This document shows positions 1 to 10,362 of a stretch of 64,000 bases of DNA, piece by piece. Position numbers and translations under genes: made by a program. Positions within the stretch are counted from its first letter, which is position 1. Every line of letters begins with the position of its first letter. The notes beneath the pieces were generated by a model, which was given only the letters and a program-made list of their open reading frames with translations, was not told where the DNA came from and did no database searches. The stretch is from an uncultured Prevotella sp. (GTDB taxonomy: Bacteria > Bacteroidota > Bacteroidia > Bacteroidales > Bacteroidaceae): contig CAJOIW010000004.1 of the NCBI GenBank assembly GCA_905234845.1, positions 19,911 through 83,910 on the forward strand, read 5' to 3'.

Positions 1-1383
1 CAGCGGTGAGTTGTGTCGGCGTTCCTCAGCTTCTTGGCGTTCTCTCTCCAAACGCTCTTCTTCCTCCTGGCGAATCCGCTCTTCTTCTGCACGCCGTGCT
101 TCCTCCTCAGCCAGTTTCTTCTCGGCTTCAGTCTGTACCACACCCTTGCCCTGTATTTCGTTGGGGTTGCGCGGAGCCTTGTGAATCTCGGCGGTCGGGG
201 AATTGATTTTGTCGTCGGTGTCGAAGAGGTTGTTGCTGATTTCCTCTCCGGCACAGTTCTCGTCGCCTTTTGCCAATAGGGCGAGGATAGTATTCATGGT
301 ACCATCGTGTGCGTTGATCTCGGGAGACGACGAATCAATGGTGTGAGTGACGAATCTTGCCACACGAACCTTGTCGAGGTGTGTGTGGTTACGGAAGGCA
401 CGCTCAATGTTGGGCATATTCGATCCGCCGCCGGTAATGATGATGCCACCGAGCAGTTTGTCCATATTCTCGTTGGGTACTTGATACCACGCGTTTTCGA
501 TGATTTCGCTGAGACGTCCTTCTACAATCTCGATGAATTTGCGGCTTTCCACTGAACGGTCTCTGTCTATAGATAATTTGAGAGAGTTGTCGATGTCGGC
601 ATTGTCGGTGAAAGCACTACCATAGTTGATTTTCATCTGCTCGGCATCGCGCTCCTCCATTTGAAGCGAGGCGATGTCTTTGGTGATATTGTTTCCGCCC
701 AATGGGATGACAGCCAGATGGCGCAGAATGTTTTTCGAGTAAACGGAAACGGTGGTGGTGTCGGCTCCCAAGTCGACGAGCACGCATCCAGCGCGTTTCT
801 CAGCCTCGGTGAGAACGCTATCGGCCAAAGCGAGTGGAGCAAGATACATGTCGGCAATGGCAATACCTGCATTTTCAAAACATTTGTTGAGGTTGCGATA
901 GAAAGTCTTGCGCCAGAGGATATTGAGGAAATTGCCCTCGAGCCGTGAGCACTGAATGCCCACGGGGTCGAGCTGATACTGTGCGTCCACCTTATACTCT
1001 TGTGTGGCAGCATCAAGAATCTCTTGTTCGGGATAGCTCATGTTGCGGTTGGCATCCATAATCTCATTGATCATGTCTTGCGTTACGATGGTTTCTGTCT
1101 CCATTTCCTTCACAATGACGTTCTTTACGCCTCGGATGCTTTGACCACCCACACCGACATACACTTGTGTGATGTCGGTCTTTAAGATTGTTTTGAGTTT
1201 CTTTACAATGGTGGTAATACATTGCGCCGTCTTGTCGATGTTGTAGACTACGCCCTTGCGAATGCAAGAGGTGGAGTCTTCCTTGACTACGGCAAGCACA
1301 GAGATGCTACCGTCAAGGTTTTTTCTTCCTGCGATACCGGTCATCTTCGATGAGCCGAGTTCAATTGCTACGATAAATTCCAT
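1..1383 (-). CDS. ftsA: Cell division protein FtsA, 3' end outside window
   Basis: Actin-like ATPase that anchors the FtsZ ring to the inner membrane. The first 461 codons are visible from the ATG at 1381-1383; the reading frame is still open at position 1. Actin-family motifs are visible: ELGSSK near residue 8, DLGADTTT near residue 205 and IIITGGGS near residue 317. From about residue 395 the chain becomes a Glu/Arg/Lys-rich, probably coiled-coil extension, typical of Bacteroidetes FtsA and longer than the E. coli protein. It is the last visible gene of the minus-strand dcw cluster, 15 bases after ftsQ; ftsZ is expected just beyond the left edge. Confidence 0.93.
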   Translation of the reverse strand, partial: MEFIVAIELGSSKMTGIAGRKNLDGSISVLAVVKEDSTSCIRKGVVYNIDKTAQCITTIVKKLKTILKTDITQVYVGVGGQSIRGVKNVIVKEMETETIVTQDMINEIMDANRNMSYPEQEILDAATQEYKVDAQYQLDPVGIQCSRLEGNFLNILWRKTFYRNLNKCFENAGIAIADMYLAPLALADSVLTEAEKRAGCVLVDLGADTTTVSVYSKNILRHLAVIPLGGNNITKDIASLQMEERDAEQMKINYGSAFTDNADIDNSLKLSIDRDRSVESRKFIEIVEGRLSEIIENAWYQVPNENMDKLLGGIIITGGGSNMPNIERAFRNHTHLDKVRVARFVTHTIDSSSPEINAHDGTMNTILALLAKGDENCAGEEISNNLFDTDDKINSPTAEIHKAPRNPNEIQGKGVVQTEAEKKLAEEEARRAEEERIRQEEEERLERERQEAEERRHNSPL

Positions 1384-1398
1384 TGGCATATACTTTTT

Positions 1399-2277
1399 TC
1401 AATTATTCTTTTTCTCAGTTGTAGTGTTCTCTTTCTTTTCTTTTTGTTCAGTCCCAGTGTTGCCGGGAACAGGAGCGGAAGATTGTGTGGGGACGCTTTT
1501 CTTGCGTTTGCAGATAATCTGGTTTTCAAACTCAAGGTTGATATAACTGTATTTGTCCCATCCTGCTTGTGAGAGTCCATATTTGTAAAATTTCTCCAAT
1601 CGTGTCATTTGCTTTGTGACGAACTGACTGGTATTCTCCATACGCTCCTCCTTAGTATTCCCTCCAGGTAGTTGGCCGATATAGATAATATGGCTACCGA
1701 CACGTGGCACCAATTCTATACCCTTATTTGGTAACACGTTGATTTGCTCTATCTGATTGCTCCAAAAATTGTTTGCCATAAGTGTCTTGGCGATGGTGGA
1801 GATATAGGCGACGGCAAACTTCTGGCTGATGCTGCCCGTTGCGATTATCAGGTCGCTGGTGTAGTGAGAGTTGGGCATGATACAATCTTTGTCGTCGATA
1901 TAATAGTCATTGCCATTGTCGGCTTTCACCCTAACAACAGGCATCAGCTGTGTGAGCGTGATATAGACATTGCCGTCTTGTGTCTTGTAACATTCGCTGG
2001 TTTTCACGAATGGACTGCTTTTAAGTGTCTCTTCAATTTTATACGTGTCAATGTCGTCCATGCTCATGTTGAGCGGATAGATTTTTGATTCTTTGAGTCG
2101 ACGTTGGATTTCCGCAGGGCTGATAAAACCGTTTGTCGACTCATCAGCGACATTGACAACGACTTTGGTGCATACCTTTTCCGCCTCATCGGGTTTATTG
2201 AACGCGGTGAATGCCAAAACAAGATATGCGGCCAGCGCTATGTCGAAGGCGATGATGATAGGTTTCTTCCAAGTCAT
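1399..2277 (-). CDS. ftsQ: Cell division protein FtsQ
   Basis: Bitopic division protein of the FtsQ-FtsB-FtsL complex. 292 residues: a short cytoplasmic start, one membrane segment (about residues 6-24), a POTRA-like periplasmic part (about 35-105, with the IYPLNM turn), then the FtsQ beta domain. The C-terminal 35 residues are a low-complexity Lys/Glu/Thr tail. It follows murC by two bases and precedes ftsA, the canonical dcw position, which supports the call more strongly than sequence alone because FtsQ is weakly conserved. Confidence 0.88.
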   Translation of the reverse strand: MTWKKPIIIAFDIALAAYLVLAFTAFNKPDEAEKVCTKVVVNVADESTNGFISPAEIQRRLKESKIYPLNMSMDDIDTYKIEETLKSSPFVKTSECYKTQDGNVYITLTQLMPVVRVKADNGNDYYIDDKDCIMPNSHYTSDLIIATGSISQKFAVAYISTIAKTLMANNFWSNQIEQINVLPNKGIELVPRVGSHIIYIGQLPGGNTKEERMENTSQFVTKQMTRLEKFYKYGLSQAGWDKYSYINLEFENQIICKRKKSVPTQSSAPVPGNTGTEQKEKKENTTTEKKNN

Positions 2278-2279
2278 GT

Positions 2280-3656
2280 CTACTTACTTTGCAGTATTTT
2301 CGTTATTTCAGGAACGTCATTGTCTAAGTCACCGGCACCAAGTACAATCAGCACGTCAAAGTCGCGGCTTTTGACAAAGTCCATGACCTCGCTTTTCTTG
2401 ATGATGCTTTTTGCAGTTCCCTCCTTCAGATTGTTGTAGATGAGTTGCGATGTTATTCCTTCAATAGGTTCTTCACGAGCAGGATAAATCTCGGTGAGCA
2501 CCACTTCGTCGAGCAGGCTCAATGCCTCGGCAAACTCTTTGTAGAAGTCGCGGGTACGGCTATACAGATGAGGCTGGAAAATCGCCGTGATCTTTCGGTC
2601 TTTATAGAGCTCGCGTATGCTCTTGGCACTTTGGTAGATTTCTTTCGGATGGTGGGCATAGTCGGAGAGGAACACGTGGCGATTGTCTTTAATTTTGAAG
2701 TCAAAGCGTCGGTCGACACCTCGATAAGTCTTCATACCATAGCGTAGTTCTTCTTCTGTACAGCCGCAAAGTTGTGCCATCGCCATGGCGGCGATGCCGT
2801 TCTCAATATTAATGGGAACCGGATGTCCCAGTTTTACGTCGGTCACATTGCCGAAAGGGGAAATGAAATCGAACGTGATTTCTCCATTGCCGATATGAAT
2901 GTTTGCGGCATGAAAGTCGCCTTCTGTGAGCGAATACTCGTAGATGGCTGTGCCTTCGGCAACTTGTGGCGTCATCTCAAGTCCCTTGTGGATAATCAAG
3001 GCACCGCCTTGCTGTATCAGTGTTGTGTAGTGACGGAAACTGTCAAGATAGGCTTCCTTTGTACCATAGATGTCAAGATGGTCGGGGTCGGTGGAGGTGA
3101 TAATGCTTATCCACGGATGTAGCCAGTGGAACGAGCGGTCGTATTCATCGGCTTCAATGACCACATAGTCACTTTTTTCGGAGAGGATATAGTTCGTGCC
3201 GTAATTTTTCGTAATGCCGCCAAGGAAGGCATTGCAGTCGATATGGCTCTGGTGTATGATGTGTGCACACATGCTTGATGTGGTAGTCTTGCCATGGGTG
3301 CCGGCAACACAGAGACCCTTCTGCGATTGGGTGATGGTACCAAGCACTTGTGCCCGCTTCTGAATCTCAAAACCATTTGTGCGGAACCATGCCAGTTCTT
3401 TGTGGCTTTCGGGTATGGCGGGTGTGTAGACGATGAGGCTTGTTAGTGCTTTCTTGCAAGCATGGGGAATGCTGTCGAGGTCTTCCTCATAGTGAATGAG
3501 CATGCCCTCTTTTTCCAATTGTCGTGTGAGGTCGGAGGGTGTCTTGTCGTAGCCGGCAACCACCATTCCTTTACTCATGAAATAGCGGGCCAGCGCGCTC
3601 ATGCCAATACCACCTGCTCCAATGAAATATACTGCTTTTATATTTTTCAGTTCCAT
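2280..3656 (-). CDS. murC: UDP-N-acetylmuramate--L-alanine ligase
   Basis: Cytoplasmic Mur ligase that adds L-Ala to UDP-MurNAc with ATP. 458 residues, the usual length. An N-terminal Rossmann-like GAGGIGMSALA motif lies at residues 14-24, the ATP-binding GTHGKTTT loop near residue 119, EADEYDRSF near 168, and the C-terminal domain carries DYAHHPKEI near 335. Two bases separate it from ftsQ and 26 from murG, so it is translated within the dcw transcript. Confidence 0.96.
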   Translation of the reverse strand: MELKNIKAVYFIGAGGIGMSALARYFMSKGMVVAGYDKTPSDLTRQLEKEGMLIHYEEDLDSIPHACKKALTSLIVYTPAIPESHKELAWFRTNGFEIQKRAQVLGTITQSQKGLCVAGTHGKTTTSSMCAHIIHQSHIDCNAFLGGITKNYGTNYILSEKSDYVVIEADEYDRSFHWLHPWISIITSTDPDHLDIYGTKEAYLDSFRHYTTLIQQGGALIIHKGLEMTPQVAEGTAIYEYSLTEGDFHAANIHIGNGEITFDFISPFGNVTDVKLGHPVPINIENGIAAMAMAQLCGCTEEELRYGMKTYRGVDRRFDFKIKDNRHVFLSDYAHHPKEIYQSAKSIRELYKDRKITAIFQPHLYSRTRDFYKEFAEALSLLDEVVLTEIYPAREEPIEGITSQLIYNNLKEGTAKSIIKKSEVMDFVKSRDFDVLIVLGAGDLDNDVPEITKILQSK

Positions 3657-3682
3657 TTATTAGGATGTTGTGCGATAGAATG

Positions 3683-4792
3683 TTATTTGTTGGCCAACTT
3701 GATGACCTCGTCGGCAATGATGTCGGCAGAATCGGGTAAGGCCATTTTGAGGATATTCTCGTGCAAGGATGCAAGTTTCGCATCGTCGTTAGCTGTAGCG
3801 ATGGCCAACGGGATGAGTTTCTTGCCGGCCTCGGTATCTTTGACCATGAGCGCAGCCTCGCGGTTGACCAGTGCCATGGCGTTTTTTGTCTGGTGGTCTT
3901 CAGCAACATTTGGCGAAGGTACCAGTATGACAGGCTTTCCCAGCAAGCAGAACTCACTGATGGAGCCTGCGCCGGCGCGACTGATGACTAGGTCGGTAGC
4001 CTGATAGGCGGCACCCATGTCGGTGATGAAGTCGGTTACCTTCAGATTATCGGGCTGTCCAGCTTGTAGTAGGCGTTCTCTAATTTCAGCACTGTAGTAT
4101 TTTCCCGTCTGCCAGATAAATTGCATGTTGGCCGCAGCAATCTCTTTAAGATGTCCGAGAACACTTTCGTTGAGTGTACGTGCGCCAAGGCTGCCACCGA
4201 CAATCAGAACAGTCTTCTTCGCAGGCTCAAGCCCGAAGCTTTCGAGCGCGGCTTCTTTGCTGCTATTGGTATGTAGCAGTGACTGACGTATGGGATTACC
4301 CGTCAACATGATTTTCTCGCTGGGGAAGAAGCGCTCCATACCCTCATAGGCCACGCAGATTTTCTTCGCTTTCTTTGCAAGAAGCTTATTGGTGATGCCA
4401 GCGTAAGAGTTCTGTTCTTGTATGAGACAGGGTATGCCCATTGCGGCAGCCTTATTAAGTGTAGGTCCACTGGCATAACCACCCACGCCTACAGCTACAT
4501 CGGGTTGAAATGCCTTGATGATTTGCTTAGCCATGCGCTGACTTTTCCATATCTTGAAGAGTACCTTCACATTACGAAGCGGGTTCTTACGGTCAAAGCC
4601 ACAGATGGGGAGTCCTTTTATCTCGTAGCCTGCCGCTGGCACGCGCTGCATCTCCATGCGACCTTCGGCACCAACAAACAATATTTCGGCGTCGGGCCGT
4701 TTACCCTTGATGGCATTGGCAATAGAGATGGCAGGGAAGATATGCCCCCCCGTTCCGCCTCCGCTGATGATGACTTTTAACCCTTTGCTCAT
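3683..4792 (-). CDS. murG: UDP-GlcNAc:lipid I GlcNAc transferase
   Basis: GT28 glycosyltransferase that converts lipid I to lipid II on the inner face of the membrane. 369 residues. The glycine-rich GGGTGGHIFPA motif is at residues 11-21, a second loop GGSLGAR at about 199-205, and the donor-binding segment SRAGAGSISE at about 270-279. Lies between ftsW (60-base gap) and murC, as in other Bacteroidales dcw clusters. Confidence 0.96.
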   Translation of the reverse strand: MSKGLKVIISGGGTGGHIFPAISIANAIKGKRPDAEILFVGAEGRMEMQRVPAAGYEIKGLPICGFDRKNPLRNVKVLFKIWKSQRMAKQIIKAFQPDVAVGVGGYASGPTLNKAAAMGIPCLIQEQNSYAGITNKLLAKKAKKICVAYEGMERFFPSEKIMLTGNPIRQSLLHTNSSKEAALESFGLEPAKKTVLIVGGSLGARTLNESVLGHLKEIAAANMQFIWQTGKYYSAEIRERLLQAGQPDNLKVTDFITDMGAAYQATDLVISRAGAGSISEFCLLGKPVILVPSPNVAEDHQTKNAMALVNREAALMVKDTEAGKKLIPLAIATANDDAKLASLHENILKMALPDSADIIADEVIKLANK

Positions 4793-4852
4793 GTGTGTGC
4801 AAAATTAGTGATTTTTTTCTGTATAAAACAATTTTTTTGTGTTTTTTATCCG

Positions 4853-6127
4853 TTATGTTTGGAGCAATTTTGCCTCCACTAGTTCCTCGCCATTATTCTC
4901 CCTTTTCTTTGCCGAGCGGCTGATACTGAGAATTACACCCAGATAGATACAATTGATGACTGACGATGTGCCACCTCGACTGATAAGTGGGAGGGGCTGT
5001 CCAGTAACGGGGGCAAGTCCTACAGCGACACACATGTTAAACAATGCCTGTGTGGTCAGTAGCAAGGCTAGCCCCATGGCAAGGAAGGCTGGGAAATTGT
5101 TAGCACAGCGGTTGGCGATGCGCCCTGTTCGGAAGAGTAGGATGATGTAGAGTAATGCTACGAAGGCTGCTCCAATGAGTCCCATCTCCTCGATGATAAT
5201 GGCGTAGATGAAGTCGGAGAACGCCAGATAGAGTGAGTCGCGTATCTCAGAGTTGCCCGGGCCTTTTCCTACATAGTTGGCTGAGGCGATAGCAATGTTG
5301 GCGTAAGTGGTCTGTGCGCCTCTTCCGTTTAGGTCGCGCTTCTCTGGCGGTATCTCTTTATTGTCGACGAAGGTAAGGATACGGTTTTTCCATGTGCCGA
5401 AGCGATGGAACACTTTCCCGAGAGCACTCAATTCCTCTTTCTTCGTTGCCTCGTCGGTTTGTTCGGTCAGTTGTTGGTTGTCAGACTTATCTTCTACTCG
5501 TGCCGACATCATGATGACAGAGAAGAACACTACGCCCAAGATGGCCACCACGCCGAGCAGTTTGCCCAGTTGTTCCTTGGGCACACGTCCAATGAGCATC
5601 ATGAAGAAGATGACGCTATTGAGCAGCATTGCCGTAGAGAAGTTCTCGAGCAGGATGAGCGGAATAATACATCCTGACACGGCGAGGATATACTTGAACG
5701 CCTGTGGGTCGGCACCGTCTTGGGTTTGCATGGCACTCAGTATCTGCGCGGTGGCCAGCACGAGTGTTCCTTTGGCTATCTCCGATGGTTGGAACTTCAA
5801 TCCGAGAAAGCCTACCCATCGTGAGGCGTCGCCCTCGCTATGTCCGGCTACAAGTGCCCAAAGGAGTAGCAAGATGGAGATAATGAGCATGAAGGGCGTG
5901 ACAATCTTGAAGTACTTGCACTTGATTTGCAGTACGACCACCATGCAGCAAAATCCCAGGAACAGAATACTGGTGTGTTTGATGATGGGCGAGATGTAGT
6001 CTCCTCCCTTAAATGTCAGTCGCGACGAGGCGGAATAGACCTCAATAATGCTAATGAGACAGAGGAAGAAAAAGACCATCCAGATGACCTTGTCGCCCTT
6101 GAAAATATTATTTAACTTCTGGTTCAT
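4853..6127 (-). CDS. ftsW: Peptidoglycan glycosyltransferase FtsW
   Basis: SEDS-family polytopic protein that polymerises lipid II at the septum together with the FtsI transpeptidase. 424 residues, about ten membrane segments; the family signature PLISRGGTSSV is near residue 385. A large charged extracytoplasmic loop (about residues 215-285, rich in Glu/Lys/Asp) corresponds to the long loop of SEDS proteins. Seven bases separate it from murD. Confidence 0.94.
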   Translation of the reverse strand: MNQKLNNIFKGDKVIWMVFFFLCLISIIEVYSASSRLTFKGGDYISPIIKHTSILFLGFCCMVVVLQIKCKYFKIVTPFMLIISILLLLWALVAGHSEGDASRWVGFLGLKFQPSEIAKGTLVLATAQILSAMQTQDGADPQAFKYILAVSGCIIPLILLENFSTAMLLNSVIFFMMLIGRVPKEQLGKLLGVVAILGVVFFSVIMMSARVEDKSDNQQLTEQTDEATKKEELSALGKVFHRFGTWKNRILTFVDNKEIPPEKRDLNGRGAQTTYANIAIASANYVGKGPGNSEIRDSLYLAFSDFIYAIIIEEMGLIGAAFVALLYIILLFRTGRIANRCANNFPAFLAMGLALLLTTQALFNMCVAVGLAPVTGQPLPLISRGGTSSVINCIYLGVILSISRSAKKRENNGEELVEAKLLQT

Positions 6128-6134
6128 GATGCAA

Positions 6135-7466
6135 TTACAGGTTTCTTACCATTTCCTTAAACAGACGGCCGCGTTCAGCCATACCTGAGAACAAATCGAA
6201 TGACGCGCAGCATGGTGAGAGTAGTACAGTGTCGCCTGACTGTGCCATCTCGTAGCAGGCATCCACACAGTCGCGCATGGAGTGGGTGTCAGCGATGGGT
6301 ATGCCGAGCGGGTCGAAGAACTCGTGGAGTTTCGCATTATCGACACCGAGAAAAACGAGACCGCGACATTTCTTTATCACGAGGTCCTTGATCTCATTGT
6401 AATCGTTGCCCTTGTCGAGGCCGCCAAGTATGAGAACTACAGGCGTGTTGACACTCTCAAGTGCATACCAGCAGGCATCTACGTTGGTAGCTTTCGAGTC
6501 GTTGATGTATTCTACGCCGCCCACCTTGCAGACCTTCTCCAACCGATGCTCTACACCAGGGAAGTCGCTTAGTGACTTACGTATCACGTCGTTCTTGATG
6601 CCGCTGATATTTGCGGCGATGCCGGCAGCCAGCGAATTGTAAATATTATGCTTGCCGGTAAGGGCGAGCGACTCCTGTTCCATGTTAAACGGAGTAGGAT
6701 ATTCTATCGTGTACTGCCCTTCTTCTATATAACCGATTGAACCGTTTCCTTTCAATAGTGAGAATGGACACTGCACAGCCTTGATATCGTATTTATCCAA
6801 CTCGCGACGGATGATGGGGTCATCGTTCCAGTAGATGAAAGCGTCCTGCTGTGTCTGATTCTGCAAGATACGCATCTTGGAGTCCACATAGTTCTGCATC
6901 TCATAGCCATAGCGGTCGAGGTGGTCGGGGGTGATATTGAGCAGTACAGCGATGTTGGCACGGAAGTCATACATGTTGTCAAGCTGGAACGAGGACAACT
7001 CTATGACGTAGTATGCGTGTGGATCCTCAGCTACCTGCAACGCAAGTGACCGACCGATGTTTCCAGCCAAACCCACGTCGTAGCCTGCCTCGCGGAAGAT
7101 GTGGTAGATGAGCGATGTGGTGGTGGTCTTACCGTTGGATCCAGTGATGCAAATCATCTTCGACCGGGTGTAGCGTCCGGCAAACTCAATCTCGCTGATA
7201 ATGGGTATTCCGGCGGCAATGACCTGCTGAACCATTGGGGCTGTGTCGGGTATGCCTGGGCTTTTGATAACCTCATCGGCATCGAGTATGCGCTCAGCCG
7301 TGTGCTGACCGTCTTCCCATGCGATTTGCCGCTCATCGAGCATCTTCTTATACTTATCCTTGATGGCCGACATGTCGGACACGAAAACATCGAACCCTTT
7401 CTGCTTGGCCAATACGGCGGCTCCGGCACCACTCTCTCCAGCGCCCAAAACTGCGATTTTCTTCAT
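6135..7466 (-). CDS. murD: UDP-MurNAc-L-Ala--D-Glu ligase
   Basis: Mur ligase adding D-glutamate to UDP-MurNAc-L-Ala. 443 residues. N-terminal GAGESGAGAA (residues 8-17), ATP loop GSNGKTTTT near 109, NITPDHLDRYG near 185, and the C-terminal domain with NDSKATNVDA near 325. It precedes ftsW and follows mraY. The 115-base spacer to mraY is unusually long for this cluster and holds two palindromes described separately. Confidence 0.96.
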   Translation of the reverse strand: MKKIAVLGAGESGAGAAVLAKQKGFDVFVSDMSAIKDKYKKMLDERQIAWEDGQHTAERILDADEVIKSPGIPDTAPMVQQVIAAGIPIISEIEFAGRYTRSKMICITGSNGKTTTTSLIYHIFREAGYDVGLAGNIGRSLALQVAEDPHAYYVIELSSFQLDNMYDFRANIAVLLNITPDHLDRYGYEMQNYVDSKMRILQNQTQQDAFIYWNDDPIIRRELDKYDIKAVQCPFSLLKGNGSIGYIEEGQYTIEYPTPFNMEQESLALTGKHNIYNSLAAGIAANISGIKNDVIRKSLSDFPGVEHRLEKVCKVGGVEYINDSKATNVDACWYALESVNTPVVLILGGLDKGNDYNEIKDLVIKKCRGLVFLGVDNAKLHEFFDPLGIPIADTHSMRDCVDACYEMAQSGDTVLLSPCCASFDLFSGMAERGRLFKEMVRNL

Positions 7467-7509
7467 CTCTTATTTCTTTTCTTTCTTATCAATAGTTGTC
7501 ATTTGTCAA

Positions 7510-7546
7510 AAATTCCCTAGGGAATTTCTTCTCAAAGCTAAGCTTT
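7510..7546. repeat. Two adjacent palindromes in the murD-mraY spacer
   Basis: The spacer holds a perfect 18-bp palindrome (7510-7527, AAATTCCCTAGGGAATTT) and, six bases on, a 13-bp one (7534-7546, AAAGCT-A-AGCTTT). The second has the same arms as a palindrome at 32846-32860, so it belongs to the dispersed palindrome family seen at 22.3, 32.7 and 50.7 kb. In the minus-strand transcript both would form hairpins between mraY and murD, with no T-run of terminator type. Confidence 0.7.
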
Positions 7547-7581
7547 CGGCTGATATATTCGTTAGAATTACGCTTTGTCTG

Positions 7582-8853
7582 CTACCTGATTTTCAGCGTG
7601 ATGATGGCTATGGCCGCCAGAATGATGCTTGTAATCCAGAAGCGAATGGTGATTTTCGACTCGTGGAAGGGGCGGTGTGGCCAACCTTTAAGTACGTAAT
7701 GGCTCGTGGGGTCAAGCTGGCTGTCAAGGCGGCGGAAGTTGTCGTGTATTGGCGTGGCACGGAAAATGCGCACACGCTTGCCCTTACGCTTCTGTACTTT
7801 GAACCATTGTGTCTGGATGATGACACTCAGACTCTCCACGAAGAAAATGCCGCAAAGGATGGGCAGTAACAGTTCCTTGTGGATAATAACGGCGGCAACA
7901 CCGATGAGCCCCCCCACCATGAGTGAGCCAGTGTCGCCCATGAATACCTGAGCGGGATAGGCGTTGTACCATAGGAATCCTATCATGGCTCCGATGAACG
8001 CACAGAGGAACACCACTAGTTCCTGTGCCCCTGGGATATACATAATGTTGAGATAGGCGGAATACTCGATGTGACTCGAAACATAAGCGAGTATGCCCAG
8101 AGCCACACCAATGATGGCAGAGTTCCCCGCACACATGCCGTCCATACCATCGTTCAGGTTGGCTCCGTTCGATACGGCCGTCACGACAAGAATGGTCATC
8201 AGTACGAACAATATCCATCCGGCGGCATTCTTGTATTTGCCACACCACGAGGTAAGCTCGGAGTAATCGAGATTGTGATTCTTCACAAACGGGATAGTGG
8301 TTTTAAGCGATTTAACCGGTTCCGACTTGTGCGTCACTACCGTCTCCACACCTTGACGTTCAAGCGAGATGTTTTCGTTGATTTTCGCATCGGGACTAGC
8401 CCAGAGCACAAGTCCCACAATAAGGCCAATCGATACCTGTCCCACGATTTTCCAACGACCTTTCAATCCCTCCTTGTCATGGCGGAAAATTTTAATGTAG
8501 TCGTCGAGGAATCCAAGAAATCCCAGCCAAACGGTGGTGACAATCATCAGAATGAGGTAGATGTTACGTGTACGGCCCAACAGCAGCACAGGAACCAAAA
8601 TGGACACGGCAATAATGATGCCACCCATCGTGGGTACCCCCTTTTTCTTCTCCCCGTATGGGTCGATGGCGGTATCACGGGCCGCCTCGCCAATTTTCTT
8701 GCGGCGCATATACTTGATGAACTTCTCTCCAAACCATGCCGAGATGATGAGCGAGAGAATCAGCGTGAGCAGTGCACGGAAGGAGATGTAGCTCCACATG
8801 CGGGCTCCAGGGATGTCGTATTGCTCTAAAAAGCGGAAGATATAGTATAGCAT
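7582..8853 (-). CDS. mraY: Phospho-MurNAc-pentapeptide transferase
   Basis: Polytopic enzyme that makes lipid I by transferring phospho-MurNAc-pentapeptide to undecaprenyl phosphate. 423 residues, longer than the E. coli enzyme (about 360) because of an insertion near residues 165-215 between membrane segments, a feature I associate with Bacteroidetes MraY. Motifs visible: GVPTMGG near residue 72, FLDDYIK near 115, NLNDGMDGM near 235 (the family's Asp cluster) and GDTGSL near 310. Confidence 0.95.
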   Translation of the reverse strand: MLYYIFRFLEQYDIPGARMWSYISFRALLTLILSLIISAWFGEKFIKYMRRKKIGEAARDTAIDPYGEKKKGVPTMGGIIIAVSILVPVLLLGRTRNIYLILMIVTTVWLGFLGFLDDYIKIFRHDKEGLKGRWKIVGQVSIGLIVGLVLWASPDAKINENISLERQGVETVVTHKSEPVKSLKTTIPFVKNHNLDYSELTSWCGKYKNAAGWILFVLMTILVVTAVSNGANLNDGMDGMCAGNSAIIGVALGILAYVSSHIEYSAYLNIMYIPGAQELVVFLCAFIGAMIGFLWYNAYPAQVFMGDTGSLMVGGLIGVAAVIIHKELLLPILCGIFFVESLSVIIQTQWFKVQKRKGKRVRIFRATPIHDNFRRLDSQLDPTSHYVLKGWPHRPFHESKITIRFWITSIILAAIAIITLKIR

Positions 8854-8886
8854 AATCTAAATAGGTCTTATTTTCTTACGGGTCTC

Positions 8887-10344
8887 TTATTGATTGATAA
8901 TCTCTCTCACCACCTCGCGATCGTCGAAATGGTGTTTCACTCCTTGAATCTCCTGATAATCCTCATGACCCTTTCCGGCAATGAGAATGACATCGCCCTT
9001 TTCGGCCATCATGCAGGCGGTGCGGATGGCTTCGCGGCGGTCGACGATGGAGAGGACCTTCTTCATCTGCTTCTGGTCGAGACCAGCGAGCATGTCATCG
9101 ATGATGGCCTGCGGCTCTTCGAAACGGGGATTGTCGCTGGTAATGATGACACGGTTGCTCTGGCGCACAGCCTCTTGTGCCATGAGTGGGCGTTTGCCCT
9201 TGTCGCGGTTACCTCCAGCTCCGCAGACAGTGATGACCTTTCCCTGCTTTCCCTCAAGTACTTCGTGGATGGCACGGAGCACATTCTCCAAGGCATCGGG
9301 TGTATGGGCATAGTCGACGACTGCCGTCCAGCCCTCGTCGCTACGGATGGGCTCGAGACGGCCAGCCACACTCTTTAATGTGCTGAGAACGAGAAGGATG
9401 TCGGCCGGCTGCTTGCCTAACATACGGGCAGCACCATAAACGCAGAGCAGATTGCTCACATTAAATTTTCCTATGAACTGCACGCCCACCTCGTGGCCAT
9501 CGACCTCTAGATACATTCCCTCGAAATGACATTCCAGAAGTTTAGCCTTGAAGTCAGCCATACGCTGGGTGCTGTAGGTCTTCACTTGGGCTTTCGTGTT
9601 TTGCACCATGAACATGCCGTTTTTGTCATCGGCATTGACAACAGCAAAGGCAGACTTCGGAAGCATATCGAAAAAAGCTTTCTTGGCATCACGGTAGTTC
9701 TCGAAGGTTTTGTGATAGTCGAGATGGTCGCGAGTGAGGTTGGTAAAGAGTCCGCCTGTGAACGTGAGACCTCCGATTCGTCGTTGAGCAATGGCGTGAC
9801 TCGAACATTCCATGAAGGCGTACTCGCAACCTTCGGCTACCATTTCGGAGAGCAAACGGTTGAGCTCGATGGCGTCGGGCGTAGTGTGGGAGGCAGGCAC
9901 AGGCCGTTCCTCAATGTAGTTGCATACCGTGGAGAGAAGACCGCACTTGTGCCCCATCTTGCGGAACATATTATATAATAAGGTGGCGATGGTAGTCTTG
10001 CCATTCGTTCCTGTAACGCCTACCAGTTTCAACTTTTTCGATGGTTCACCATAGAACACCGTCGCAACAGGACCTACAGCCTCTTCAGTTAACTTTACTT
10101 GAACAAAGGTGGCTTTTATCTGGTCAACGCCATCGGGCAGGTCTTCGCACAAAATGGCCACAGCCCCCTGCTCTATGGCTTTTGGGATAAATTTGTGGCC
10201 ATCTACCTGCGTACCTTTCATGGCCACAAAGAGATGTCCCTCGGCAATACAGCGCGAGTCGATATTGACACCCGTTATCTCTATATCGGCATCACCGATG
10301 ATGTTGACGGGCTTTACATATTTAAGCAGTTCGATGAGTTTCAT
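8887..10344 (-). CDS. murE: UDP-MurNAc-tripeptide ligase (meso-DAP type)
   Basis: Adds the third amino acid of the peptidoglycan stem. 485 residues. ATP loop [10 protein letters not shown] near residue 110; DYAHTPDAL near 345; the C-terminal DNPR motif (TSDNPRFEE, near 402) is the signature of enzymes that use meso-diaminopimelate rather than lysine, so the organism probably has A1-gamma type peptidoglycan. It lies between ftsI (18 bases) and mraY (33 bases). Confidence 0.95.
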   Translation of the reverse strand: MKLIELLKYVKPVNIIGDADIEITGVNIDSRCIAEGHLFVAMKGTQVDGHKFIPKAIEQGAVAILCEDLPDGVDQIKATFVQVKLTEEAVGPVATVFYGEPSKKLKLVGVTGTNGKTTIATLLYNMFRKMGHKCGLLSTVCNYIEERPVPASHTTPDAIELNRLLSEMVAEGCEYAFMECSSHAIAQRRIGGLTFTGGLFTNLTRDHLDYHKTFENYRDAKKAFFDMLPKSAFAVVNADDKNGMFMVQNTKAQVKTYSTQRMADFKAKLLECHFEGMYLEVDGHEVGVQFIGKFNVSNLLCVYGAARMLGKQPADILLVLSTLKSVAGRLEPIRSDEGWTAVVDYAHTPDALENVLRAIHEVLEGKQGKVITVCGAGGNRDKGKRPLMAQEAVRQSNRVIITSDNPRFEEPQAIIDDMLAGLDQKQMKKVLSIVDRREAIRTACMMAEKGDVILIAGKGHEDYQEIQGVKHHFDDREVVREIINQ

Positions 10345-10362
10345 AGTGCAGTGTATGTTTAT